DNA from: Candidatus Melainabacteria bacterium SSGW_16
GTDB taxonomy: Bacteria > Cyanobacteriota > Vampirovibrionia > 2-02-FULL-35-15
Assembly: GCA_004769085.1 (NCBI GenBank)
Contig: DUDS01000010.1
Span: 126,688 to 190,687, forward strand
Reading direction: 5' to 3'
Length of the DNA stretch: 64,000 nucleotides
Under the pieces are notes generated by a model. The model did no database searches. It was not told the origin of the DNA and was given only the letters and a program-made list of their open reading frames with translations. Position numbers and translations under genes: made by a program. This document shows positions 27,966 through 36,789 of this stretch, piece after piece. How positions within the stretch are numbered: position 1 is the first letter of the stretch; the number at the start of each line of letters is the position of its first letter.

Positions 27966-28633
27966 TTTCCGGCTTGGCTGAAAATATTCCTAACAAACAA
28001 TTTTCTGTGAAGCGGTGTAAGACCATGCTTTCTGATGGCTTTCTGATGAAAAGATGTTCCATAACCTACATTCCTGATCCATCCATATCTTTTAAATTTT
28101 TTCACCTTAGAGACTTTTTCCATTAAACTATCCCTGTAAACTTTTGCAATTACCGAAGCAGCAGCAATTACAGAAGATTTTGCATCACCTTTAATAATTG
28201 AAAGCTGACGACAGTTAATATAAGGATTAAATTTATTTCCATCAATCAATATGTAAGGTTTGTTATTAGAAGAACTAATACTTTCCTGCAATTTTTCAAA
28301 AGCTCTTTTCATTGCCAAAAAAGTAGCATTTAAAATATTCATAGCATCAATTTCAAGAACAGAAGCATAACCAACCGCATAAATGCCATATTTTATTAAC
28401 TCACCATACAATTCCTCTCTGATCTGTTTTGTTAATTGCTTTGAATCATTAAGTTTATTAAGTACAGATGGAAAAGTACTTTTATTTCTGGTTTTATTTC
28501 TCCAGGAAAAAGCACAGGCAATTACAGGTCCAGCAAGTGCTCCTCTTCCTACTTCATCAATTCCAATAAGGTAATGACTGTCAAACTTACTATTTACATA
28601 GTTGTCAAATTTAAAAAGACTGTTTTGTTTCAT
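27950..28633 (-). CDS. rnhB: ribonuclease HII
   Basis: Removes RNA from RNA-DNA hybrids and misincorporated ribonucleotides. It is 227 residues. The catalytic acidic residues are seen in GIDEVGRGALAGPV (Asp, Glu), YILIDGNKF (Asp) and the conserved VIAKVYRDSLM helix (Asp). GYGTSFHQKAIRKHGLTPLHR is the family's C-terminal motif. Confidence 0.93.
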   Translation of the reverse strand: MKQNSLFKFDNYVNSKFDSHYLIGIDEVGRGALAGPVIACAFSWRNKTRNKSTFPSVLNKLNDSKQLTKQIREELYGELIKYGIYAVGYASVLEIDAMNILNATFLAMKRAFEKLQESISSSNNKPYILIDGNKFNPYINCRQLSIIKGDAKSSVIAAASVIAKVYRDSLMEKVSKVKKFKRYGWIRNVGYGTSFHQKAIRKHGLTPLHRKLFVRNIFSQAGNQTAS

Positions 28634-28841
28634 TTTAAAAATATCTGACTAGTTATTATTTCTTCGTAAAGAAAAAAGTACTAAAGCATTATATTTTTAA
28701 TCAACATTTAGTAAAGAAAAATGTTACCCGGATTGGTTATAGGGTAATCAAACTATACAAATAGCAAAACTTTAGAACATCCAGTAAAAGTTATGTTAAT
28801 ATCTGGGTAGCCGAAATTTATATTGGAAAGGATTAAGAGTT

Positions 28842-29060
28842 GTGGGAAATTATAAAAAATCAGATCTTATAAATCAGCTCAAAAACAGAAATGGTTCCTT
28901 CATTAATCATTTTTCATCTAATGCACCCGCTTTTACATCCGGTGTTGATTTAAGAAAATTTGACAATATATTTAAACTCCTTTATCAGCTTTTCTTATAT
29001 TCAGTAATTGAAGTTTTTTCCAAGATAATAATTAAAGTGTTCAGGCTATATAAAATTTAA
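28842..29060 (+). CDS. hypothetical small protein, GTG start
   Basis: 72 residues from a GTG at 28842 with AAGGA 9 nt upstream. The N-terminal half is polar; the C-terminal half (about 48-68) is one hydrophobic helix rich in Phe, Ile and Leu, ending in basic residues. No family is recognised. It lies alone in the space between rnhB and rplS. Support comes from the ribosome site and the ordered layout. Confidence 0.45.
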   Translation: MGNYKKSDLINQLKNRNGSFINHFSSNAPAFTSGVDLRKFDNIFKLLYQLFLYSVIEVFSKIIIKVFRLYKI

Positions 29061-29171
29061 TTCTGCCATAAGTACATTACCAGCCACCATAAAACCGCCA
29101 AGACAAGTTAACCATACATACAGATTTAGACCTGTGATAAAATCAAAATCCTGGCTATCAAAGGATTAGTT

Positions 29172-29591
29172 ATGAATTCTAAAATTACAGAACTACTTAC
29201 AAAGAATATTAAAAAAGACCCCTATAACATAAAAGTAGGAAGTACTGTAACAGTCACTGTAAGAATTAAAGAAGGTGCTAAAGAAAGAAATCAAAAATAT
29301 GAAGGCGTTGTTATTCAGCTTAATGGGAAAGGGCTCAATAAAACCTTTACAGTAAGAAGAGTATTTCAGGGTGTTGGAGTTGAAAGAGTATTTTTTATTC
29401 ACTCTCCGAAAATAGAAAAAGTAGAGCTTGTAAAGCACGGTAAATCACGAAGAGCAAAACTATATTACCTAAGAGACCGTACTGGCAAAGCAACCAAATT
29501 AAAAGAACAGTTAAATGTAGCAGAAGGTGAGAGAGTACTACAAAAAGAAACAATACCTGAAGAAGGTAAACTCGTTGAGGTCAGCAGCTAG
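29172..29591 (+). CDS. rplS: 50S ribosomal protein L19
   Basis: Subunit-interface protein of the 50S. It is 139 residues, about 20 longer than usual, the surplus being a polar C-terminal tail. The core has VGSTVTVTVRIKEGAKERNQ, EGVVIQLNGKG, TVRRVFQGVGVERVFFIHSP and the closing RRAKLYYLRDRTGKATKLKE. Its usual neighbours (trmD, rimM, rpsP) are absent, though rnhB nearby on the other strand is a common companion. Confidence 0.95.
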   Translation: MNSKITELLTKNIKKDPYNIKVGSTVTVTVRIKEGAKERNQKYEGVVIQLNGKGLNKTFTVRRVFQGVGVERVFFIHSPKIEKVELVKHGKSRRAKLYYLRDRTGKATKLKEQLNVAEGERVLQKETIPEEGKLVEVSS

Positions 29592-29622
29592 TCAGTTAAA
29601 AGATTGGAGAGATATAGATAAA

Positions 29623-30312
29623 ATGAAATATAGAAACTTTTTGATTTCTATATTAATAACAACATTGCTGTTATCAGGTATTTCAATTCTTGCCCAGGAG
29701 AAAAAAAATCAGAAACTGACTGGATATAAAGAAGTAACAATGGAATCAGAAATTAAAAACGAATCAATATCAATAAAAGCAGCAGGTGAAAAACAATCGA
29801 GCGATATGGTACTTATTCAAACAGAAAAAGGAAGCATAAAAATAAAACTTTTCACAAAAGAAGCTCCCATAACCACGGACAATTTCATTGATTTAATTAA
29901 AAAGGGATTTTACAATAGTACTGTTTTTCACAGAGTAGTGGAAAATTTTGTCATTCAGGGGGGGGATCCTCTTGGTGATGGAACAGGGAACTATATAGAT
30001 CAGGGAACAGGTAAAGCAAGACTGATAAAACTTGAGACGAACCCAGCATTAAAATTTGACAAGCCAGGCAGAGTAGGAATGGCAAGAACAGCAAACCCGA
30101 ATAGTGCAAGCTGCCAGTTTTTTATTGCATTACAACCACTTCCATCTTTAGATCCAGGAGGTGTTGATCCTTACGGTTATGCAGTATTTGGTCAGGTAAC
30201 AGATGATTCACTTGAAACCATAAAGAAAATCGTAAAAGATTTTAAACCGTCATTCCCCGGAAGTGACAGACCAGCAAATCCGGTTAGAATACATTCTATA
30301 AGCCTCCAATAA
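29623..30312 (+). CDS. exported cyclophilin-type peptidyl-prolyl isomerase
   Basis: Catalyses cis-trans isomerisation of proline bonds, probably in the periplasm. The start is placed at the ATG at 29623 (MKYRNFLISILI), which gives a signal peptide; the longer in-frame reading overlaps rplS. Total 229 residues. After a linker the cyclophilin fold covers about 65-229: FHRVVENFVIQGGDPLGDGTG, VGMARTANPNSASCQFFI, and the Y-A-V-FGQV segment. It is followed by hemL with no gap. Confidence 0.88.
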   Translation: MKYRNFLISILITTLLLSGISILAQEKKNQKLTGYKEVTMESEIKNESISIKAAGEKQSSDMVLIQTEKGSIKIKLFTKEAPITTDNFIDLIKKGFYNSTVFHRVVENFVIQGGDPLGDGTGNYIDQGTGKARLIKLETNPALKFDKPGRVGMARTANPNSASCQFFIALQPLPSLDPGGVDPYGYAVFGQVTDDSLETIKKIVKDFKPSFPGSDRPANPVRIHSISLQ

Positions 30313-31626
30313 ATGCCAAGCACCCTAACAAGCACAAAAAAATCAGAAGCGCTTTATCGTGAAGCATGCGAAATAATTCCTGGTGGTGTTAATTCACCGG
30401 TAAGATCATTTAAATCTGTTGGAATGGAACCTTTATTTATCAGTAAAGCCAGCGGTCCTTATATATGGGACGCAGATCAAAATCAGTATATTGATTATGT
30501 ATGTTCCTGGGGAGCATTAATCCATGGACATGCACCAAAAGAAGTTATACAAAATACCCAGAAAGCATTAGAAAATGGAACAAGCTTTGGCGCACCTCAC
30601 GAAAATGAAGTCATTCTTGCAAAAATGATAATAGAAAAAATTCCCTCTATAAAGAAAATCAGGTTCGTTAACTCTGGCACTGAAGCAGTAATGACAGCAA
30701 TCAGAATTACAAGAGCGTTTACAAGAAGAAATAAAATTATAAAGTTTGAAGGGTGTTACCATGGGCATTCAGATTCAGTTCTTTCAATGAGTGGATCTGG
30801 GATAGCAACTTTTGGTATTCCATCCAGCCCAGGTGTAACTAAAAGCACAGCTTCTGAAACAATTACTATTCCTTATAATGACATAACAACATTTGAAATC
30901 ACATTAAACAAATTTCCAAGAGAAATAGCTGCAATTATTGTTGAACCAGTAGTAGGCAATTCAGGCGTTATCCTGCCAGAAGAAAAATTCCTGAAATCCC
31001 TAAGAGATTTATCAACAAAATTTGGATGTTTACTGATTTTTGATGAGGTAATTACAGGGTTTAGATTATCTCCGGGAGGAGCACAATCATTATTTAATAT
31101 ATCCCCAGACATCACAACTCTAGGAAAAATCATTGGCGGTGGTATGCCAATTGGTGCAGTAGGAGGAAAAAAAGAAATTATGGATCTTCTTGCACCAGCT
31201 GGTCCTGTATATCAGGCAGGTACTTTATCAGGAAATCCGGTTTCTGTTGTCTGTGGAATTACCACTTTATCTCTTATAAATGAAAAAACTTATGAAAAAC
31301 TTGAGAGTCTTTCAGCACTTTTATGTAATGGAATGCAAAAGATAAATAATAATACAGGTCTGAATATCCAGATTAACCGTATAGGGTCTATGTTTAGCTT
31401 ATTTTTCACAAATAAAAAGGTTTTTGATTTCAAAAGCGCCCAGCAATCAGACAGAAAAAGGTTTGTACAATTTTTTAAAAATATGCTAAATGAAGGGATT
31501 TATCTGGCCCCAAGTCCATTTGAGGCCAATTTCATATCTAGTGCTCATAAAGAAGAAGATATTGAAAAAACACTAGTTGCATATAAAAAATCAACAGAAA
31601 AACTTCAGATAACAAATAACTTATAA
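30313..31626 (+). CDS. hemL: glutamate-1-semialdehyde 2,1-aminomutase
   Basis: PLP enzyme that makes 5-aminolevulinate in the C5 route to heme. It is 437 residues. IIPGGVNSPVRSFKSVG is the classic N-terminus. The PLP-binding segments are NSGTEAVMTAIR, CYHGHSDSVL and FDEVITGFR; the Schiff-base lysine lies in LGKIIGGGMPIGAVGG. GTLSGNPVS is also present. The start follows directly on the cyclophilin stop, and a slippage-free continuous operon is likely. Confidence 0.95.
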   Translation: MPSTLTSTKKSEALYREACEIIPGGVNSPVRSFKSVGMEPLFISKASGPYIWDADQNQYIDYVCSWGALIHGHAPKEVIQNTQKALENGTSFGAPHENEVILAKMIIEKIPSIKKIRFVNSGTEAVMTAIRITRAFTRRNKIIKFEGCYHGHSDSVLSMSGSGIATFGIPSSPGVTKSTASETITIPYNDITTFEITLNKFPREIAAIIVEPVVGNSGVILPEEKFLKSLRDLSTKFGCLLIFDEVITGFRLSPGGAQSLFNISPDITTLGKIIGGGMPIGAVGGKKEIMDLLAPAGPVYQAGTLSGNPVSVVCGITTLSLINEKTYEKLESLSALLCNGMQKINNNTGLNIQINRIGSMFSLFFTNKKVFDFKSAQQSDRKRFVQFFKNMLNEGIYLAPSPFEANFISSAHKEEDIEKTLVAYKKSTEKLQITNNL

Positions 31627-31699
31627 ATCTTTCGGAACTTAATTGGCATTCTCTTTCGTCTAGATAAGTGTTTCACATAACTATAGGATTATTACACAC

Positions 31700-32623
31700 A
31701 TGGAAATATTCGAAACACTAACAAGATACTTGGCAAGCCTGAATCTGGATGGAGATACTTTAAGAGCATATACCATTGACCTGCATAGGTTTGAAAGAAC
31801 AATTGGTAATATACCTGTTACTACCATAACCAAAGATCATTTGAAGGATTACCTGGATAACCTGACTTCAAAATATGGGCAGAGAGTTTCACTTGCAACA
31901 CAAAACAGACATTATGCATCACTTCACAGATTTTTTGAGTGGACATTGCAGGAAAAAATCATTCAGGAAAATCCAATGGAACATCTCCCGAGAAGAAAAC
32001 CAAATAAAGATCTTGGTGAAGCTACACCAGGTTCAGTAATCAGAGCGTTAAAGAAGGAGCAAATTGAAAAAATATTAAAGAATGCAGAAACTACAAGAGA
32101 AAAGCTTCTATTCACTCTTTTATATACAAGTGGAACAAGAATCAGTGAAGCACTTGATTTAAACATTCAGGATATTCATGAAGGTACAATTACCATAAGA
32201 CATGGAAAAGGGAACCAGCCCCGACAGGCTTATTTAGGTAAACAAACTGAAAAACTTTTAGAACAATATCTTGCGGAAAGAGGAAATCCTACGAGCGGAG
32301 CATTATTTGTAACAAACCATGGTCAAAGATTGTCATATGCCCGCGCAAGACAGCTTTTTATGGAAGCAGCCAGAAATCTGTTAAATTCAGATGGCACACA
32401 GGTAACAATTCACCAGCTCAGACATACATTCTGCACTGAACGAGCCGGACATATTGACTCATTTGTTTTGCAAAGACTTGCAGGGCACAATGATATAAGA
32501 ACAACTTTAAGATACACAAAAGTAAATGATACTGTTGCAAAAGAAGCATTTACTAATTTTGATGAGTGGCAGGAATACCAGCAAAAAATTACTCAGATAG
32601 AAAAAGCAAAGCCGTTAAGATAA
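31700..32623 (+). CDS. tyrosine recombinase, XerC/XerD-like
   Basis: Site-specific recombinase; Xer proteins resolve chromosome dimers at dif. It is 307 residues. The N-terminal SAM-like domain covers about 1-95 (LNLDGDTLRAYTIDLHRF). The catalytic set is visible: Arg in TSGTRISEAL, Lys in HGKGNQPRQAY, HQLRHTF, LAGHNDIRTTLRYT with the His and the nucleophile Tyr. The length and plain domain structure fit XerC/D, but a phage-type integrase cannot be excluded. No dif site is recognised nearby. Confidence 0.85.
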   Translation: MEIFETLTRYLASLNLDGDTLRAYTIDLHRFERTIGNIPVTTITKDHLKDYLDNLTSKYGQRVSLATQNRHYASLHRFFEWTLQEKIIQENPMEHLPRRKPNKDLGEATPGSVIRALKKEQIEKILKNAETTREKLLFTLLYTSGTRISEALDLNIQDIHEGTITIRHGKGNQPRQAYLGKQTEKLLEQYLAERGNPTSGALFVTNHGQRLSYARARQLFMEAARNLLNSDGTQVTIHQLRHTFCTERAGHIDSFVLQRLAGHNDIRTTLRYTKVNDTVAKEAFTNFDEWQEYQQKITQIEKAKPLR

Positions 32624-32703
32624 AACAGCTTTGGCATCTGAATAGTAAAACCATTTTCTTTTAACTTAACCTTCCAGCGAAAACCTATCACTTAACCTCT
32701 TCT

Positions 32704-32793
32704 TTGCAATAGATTTGTAAGATACTGTAAGAATTATGAATTTCACTTATATTGCAAATTGACATAAAAAACCACAAATTGTACTATTTGCAA
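32704..32793. promoter_or_regulatory. three TTGCAA motifs before the pyrimidine degradation operon
   Basis: The palindrome TTGCAA occurs at 32704-32709, 32752-32757 and 32788-32793 in the 269-nt gap upstream of the operon. Three in 90 nt is more than expected by chance in AT-rich sequence. They could be operator half-sites or sites of one regulator. No regulator gene is adjacent. A strong ribosome site (AAAGGAG) precedes the first gene. Confidence 0.3.
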
Positions 32794-32892
32794 CAAGATA
32801 TTAAATATTTAGAGGATGCATGTAGTTTTCTACACAGAAAACATACACATTATTTACACCAAATATAAAATAAGAAGCAAAGGAGCATATAA

Positions 32893-34428
32893 ATGCCAAG
32901 CAAAAACACCACTACAGAGATTATAAATCATAATTCACACAGCACTGATCAGAAAAAAGAACCAGAAATTATAACTACAAAAAATTATATTGATGGTAAA
33001 TGGGTTGAGTCCAAGAGCCATGAAATGCTTGACGTAAAAAATCCAGCTACAGGAAAAATTATAGGAAAATGCCCGAAAGGAACATCTGAAGATGCAGTAA
33101 ATGCAATTAGAAGTGCAAAAAACGCATTTAAATCCTGGAGAGAAACACCAGTTATTGACAGAGTGCAGGTTTTATTCAGACTTAAAGCACTCATGGAAAA
33201 AAATCTGAATGAATTAATTGAAATCTGCACAAAAGAAAACGGAAAAATATTAGCAGAATCAAAAGGTGATGTCCGACGGGGAATTCAAATGCTTGAAACT
33301 GCATGCGGAATGCCATCTCTTCTCATGGGAAAATCATTAGAGGATATTGCTTCAGGAATTGACTGTCATGCAATAAGAAGGCCACTTGGAGTATTTGCAG
33401 GAATTACACCTTTTAATTTCCCACCCATGGTGCCATTTTGGTTCTGGCCTTTTGCAATTGCATGTGGAAATACTTTTGTTTTAAAACCAAGCGAAAGAGT
33501 ACCTCTTACACAGCAAAAAATATTTGAACTTATAGAAGAAGCTGATATGCCAAAAGGGGTAATGAACCTGGTAAATGGTTCAAAAGATATCGTTAACACA
33601 CTATGCACTCATTCTGACGTTGCTGGAATTTCTTTTGTTGGTTCAACACCTGTAGCAAAATATGTCTATGAAACTGCCACATCGCACGGAAAAAGAGTCC
33701 AGGCGCTTGGAGGAGCAAAAAATTTCATGGTGGTACTGCCTGATGCAAATATGGATTTAACAGCAAAGACTGTTTTTGAATCCTGCACAGGGTGTGCCGG
33801 GCAAAGATGTCTGGCTGGATCAGTAATCTTATGTGTTGGTGACACTTATGAAAAGCTTCAGAATGCATTTGTTTCAAAAGCAAAAGTCGCTAAGGTTGGA
33901 GACGGGTTAAATCCTGAAACAGAAATTGGTCCTGTAATATCAGAAGATTCAAAAAACAGAATAATATCCCTTCTGGATTCTGCCCAGGAAGAAGGCGCAA
34001 AAATACTTTTCGACGGGAGAGAAGGAATTACCCAAAAAGAAGGATATTTTCTGAAGCCAACAATAGTAAGCGATGTAAAGAGAGACATGAAAATTGCAAA
34101 GGAAGAAATCTTTGGTCCTGTTATATGTCTTGGAAAAGTAAAAAATATCGATGAAGCTATTGAATGGCTGAATAGTTCTGAATATGGAAATACCACTTCA
34201 TTGTTTACTTCTAGTGGGGCTGCAGCAAGAAAATTTTCTTATGAGGTTGATCCCAGTATGATAGGAATTAACATTGGGGTGCCTGCACCTATGGCATTTT
34301 TCTCTTTTGGTGGCACAAAAGCATCCTTTTTCGGTGACATAAAAGCACATGGATCAGTCTGTGCAGATTTTTACACTGATACAAAAGTCACCATAGAACG
34401 TTGGGTAAAAGATTCAAGCATATGGTAA
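32893..34428 (+). CDS. mmsA: malonate/methylmalonate-semialdehyde dehydrogenase (CoA-acylating)
   Basis: Oxidises malonate semialdehyde (from beta-alanine) or methylmalonate semialdehyde (from beta-aminoisobutyrate) to acetyl- or propionyl-CoA. It is 511 residues, with about 25 polar extra residues at the N-terminus. The aldehyde dehydrogenase fold is complete: NFPPMVPFWFWPFAIACGN, LKPSERVP, FVGSTPVAKYVY, and the nucleophile Cys in CAGQRCLAGS. The MMSDH subgroup is recognised from the FNFPPMVP and QRCLA segments and confirmed by context. It is the first gene and last enzyme of the operon. Confidence 0.9.
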   Translation: MPSKNTTTEIINHNSHSTDQKKEPEIITTKNYIDGKWVESKSHEMLDVKNPATGKIIGKCPKGTSEDAVNAIRSAKNAFKSWRETPVIDRVQVLFRLKALMEKNLNELIEICTKENGKILAESKGDVRRGIQMLETACGMPSLLMGKSLEDIASGIDCHAIRRPLGVFAGITPFNFPPMVPFWFWPFAIACGNTFVLKPSERVPLTQQKIFELIEEADMPKGVMNLVNGSKDIVNTLCTHSDVAGISFVGSTPVAKYVYETATSHGKRVQALGGAKNFMVVLPDANMDLTAKTVFESCTGCAGQRCLAGSVILCVGDTYEKLQNAFVSKAKVAKVGDGLNPETEIGPVISEDSKNRIISLLDSAQEEGAKILFDGREGITQKEGYFLKPTIVSDVKRDMKIAKEEIFGPVICLGKVKNIDEAIEWLNSSEYGNTTSLFTSSGAAARKFSYEVDPSMIGINIGVPAPMAFFSFGGTKASFFGDIKAHGSVCADFYTDTKVTIERWVKDSSIW

Positions 34429-34443
34429 ATTAGAGAAAAAATT

Positions 34444-35868
34444 ATGGGAAAAACTATTTTAATTAAAAATGGAACAGTAGTAACTGCTACAGATAAATAC
34501 CAGGCAGATATCCTTATAGAAGAAGAAAAAATAAAGACAATAGGTAAGAGCCTGGATTATCCAACTGACAGGATTATTGATGCAAAAGATAAATATATTT
34601 TTCCTGGCGGAATTGATCCACATACCCATATGGAACTCCCTTTTATGGGTACATTTGCAAGCGATACGTTTGAAACTGGAACGCTTGCAGGTCTATATGG
34701 CGGTACAACTACAATAATTGATTTTGCAATCCAGTCACAGGGAGAATCACTTAGAAAAGCACTGGATCTCTGGCATAAAAAAGCAGATGGAAATGCAGTA
34801 TGTGACTATGCTTTTCATATGGGTGTAACTGACTTTAATAAAAATACAAAAGCAGAAATAAAGAACATTTGCTTACAGGACGGGATTACTTCATTTAAAG
34901 TATTTATGGCATACAAAGGCGCACTTATGGTGGATGACAGGCAAATCATAGGATTAATGAAAGAATCTAGAAAATATGGCGCGTTGGTTATATCACATTG
35001 TGAAAACGGTGACATGGTTGATGAATTAGTCAGTGAAGCCAAATCAAATGGTAATTTATCTCCAAGATATCACTACTTAACTCGTCCTGAGATTGCAGAA
35101 ACTGAAGCAACAGGCAGAATAATTGACATGGCATACCAGGGAAATCATCCACTTTATATTGTTCACCTGACTTGTGAAGGTGCTTTAAACCGTGTTCGTG
35201 AAGCAACAAAAAGAAATCAGAAAGTAAATGTTGAAACATGTATTCAGTATCTTTTGCTTGATGAATCACTATATGAAAGTCCTGGTTTTGAAGGATCTAA
35301 ATGGATTATGAGTCCTCCGCTTAGAAAAGAAAAAGACAGAATTGCACTATGGGAAGGAATAAAGCAGGGATTGGTTCATACAGTTGCAACAGATCATTGC
35401 CCATTTTGCATGAATCAAAAAGAAATGGGAAAAAATGACTTCTCAAAGATCCCTAATGGAATCCCGGGAATTGAAAACAGGATGGAATTGTTATTTTCTG
35501 AAGGAGTACTAAAAGGAAAGATTTCACTAAATAAGTTTGTAGAACTTACTTCTACTGCAGCTGCAAAAATATTTGGAATATTTCCTAAGAAAGGAACAAT
35601 TGCACCAGGATCTGATGCTGATATTGTAATTTTTGATCCAAATATAAAACATATCATCTCTAGTAAAACTCATCATCAAAACTGTGATTATTCTGCTTAC
35701 GAAGGATGGTCAGTTACAGGCAAAACAAATACAGTGATCTTAAGAGGAAATATAGTAATAGAAAATGGAAAAGCCTCAGTGCAAAAAGGCTATGGAAAAT
35801 ATATAGCCAGAGCTCCATATAACACTGAATTAACTGAAGAGAGAATAAAACAACCAGTTCATGCATAA
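34444..35868 (+). CDS. hydA: dihydropyrimidinase
   Basis: Opens dihydrouracil or dihydrothymine to the N-carbamoyl-beta-amino acid. It is 474 residues of the amidohydrolase superfamily. Metal ligands are seen in GGIDPHTHMELP, the lysine to be carbamylated in TSFKVFMAYKG, ISHCENGDM, VHLTCEGAL and the Asp of TVATDHCPF. The latter and the SPPLRKEKDR segment are typical of dihydropyrimidinases. It starts 15 nt after mmsA and ends 27 nt before the ureidopropionase gene. Confidence 0.93.
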   Translation: MGKTILIKNGTVVTATDKYQADILIEEEKIKTIGKSLDYPTDRIIDAKDKYIFPGGIDPHTHMELPFMGTFASDTFETGTLAGLYGGTTTIIDFAIQSQGESLRKALDLWHKKADGNAVCDYAFHMGVTDFNKNTKAEIKNICLQDGITSFKVFMAYKGALMVDDRQIIGLMKESRKYGALVISHCENGDMVDELVSEAKSNGNLSPRYHYLTRPEIAETEATGRIIDMAYQGNHPLYIVHLTCEGALNRVREATKRNQKVNVETCIQYLLLDESLYESPGFEGSKWIMSPPLRKEKDRIALWEGIKQGLVHTVATDHCPFCMNQKEMGKNDFSKIPNGIPGIENRMELLFSEGVLKGKISLNKFVELTSTAAAKIFGIFPKKGTIAPGSDADIVIFDPNIKHIISSKTHHQNCDYSAYEGWSVTGKTNTVILRGNIVIENGKASVQKGYGKYIARAPYNTELTEERIKQPVHA

Positions 35869-35895
35869 GCATAAATTCTTAGAACGGAGAAATAA

Positions 35896-36777
35896 ATGGA
35901 AAACAATAAATCAAACAGAATAGTAAAAATCGGTCTTATACAAATGGCAAATAAATTAAATACTGATGCATCATGCAATGAACACAGGGAGGCAATGACA
36001 AAAGCACACATTCCTTATATAGAGGAAGCAGGAAAACAAAAAGTCCAGATGTTATGCTTTCAGGAAATTTTTACCGGTCCTTATTTTTGCCCATCACAGG
36101 ACAGTAAATGGTATGGGCTTGCAGAGGCAATTCCAGATGGTCCAACAACAAAACTTATGTGTGATTATGCAAAAAAATATAACATGGTAATAATTGTGCC
36201 GATTTACGAAGAAGAAATGGCAGGCGTTTATTACAACACTGCAGCAGTTATTGATGCAGACGGGAAATACCTGGGGAAATACAGAAAAAACCACATTCCT
36301 CAGGTAAAAGGTTTTTGGGAAAAGTTTTTCTTTAAACCAGGAAATATGGGATATCCAGTTTTTAAAACAAAGTATGGAAATGTTGGCGTTTATATCTGCT
36401 ATGACAGGCACTTTCCTGATGGAGCAAGATGTCTAGGATTAAATGGTGCTGAAGTTATTTTTAATCCATCAGCCACTGTTGCAGGATTATCAGAATACCT
36501 ATGGAAAATAGAGCAACCAGCTCATGCAGTAGCAAATGGATACTTTGTCGCTACAATTAACCGTGTTGGAACTGAAGCACCATGGAACATTGGTGAGTTT
36601 TATGGCACTTCATATGTGGTTTCCCCAAAAGGAAAAATAGTAAAAGAAGCATCCAGAAATAAAGACGAGCTGCTTATCTGTGATGTTGATTTTAATGAAA
36701 TAAAAGAAGTTCGGGATCTGTGGCAGTTTTACAGAGACAGACGCCCTGAAACATATAAAGAACTGGTTGCCATTTAG
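35896..36777 (+). CDS. beta-ureidopropionase (N-carbamoyl-beta-alanine amidohydrolase)
   Basis: Removes the carbamoyl group as CO2 and ammonia to release beta-alanine. It is 293 residues of the nitrilase superfamily. The catalytic triad is Glu in CFQEIFTGPYFCPSQD, Lys in KYRKNHIPQV and Cys in GVYICYDRHFPDGAR. The FWEKFFFKPGN segment is characteristic of beta-ureidopropionases and N-carbamoylputrescine amidases; the operon decides for the former. Confidence 0.92.
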   Translation: MENNKSNRIVKIGLIQMANKLNTDASCNEHREAMTKAHIPYIEEAGKQKVQMLCFQEIFTGPYFCPSQDSKWYGLAEAIPDGPTTKLMCDYAKKYNMVIIVPIYEEEMAGVYYNTAAVIDADGKYLGKYRKNHIPQVKGFWEKFFFKPGNMGYPVFKTKYGNVGVYICYDRHFPDGARCLGLNGAEVIFNPSATVAGLSEYLWKIEQPAHAVANGYFVATINRVGTEAPWNIGEFYGTSYVVSPKGKIVKEASRNKDELLICDVDFNEIKEVRDLWQFYRDRRPETYKELVAI

Positions 36778-36789
36778 AAAGGGATAAAA

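Noticed and set aside
31700-32623. Tyrosine recombinase as integrase of the 49-58 kb block
   Set aside because: It lies 17 kb away, with housekeeping and catabolic operons in between, and looks like plain XerC/D.
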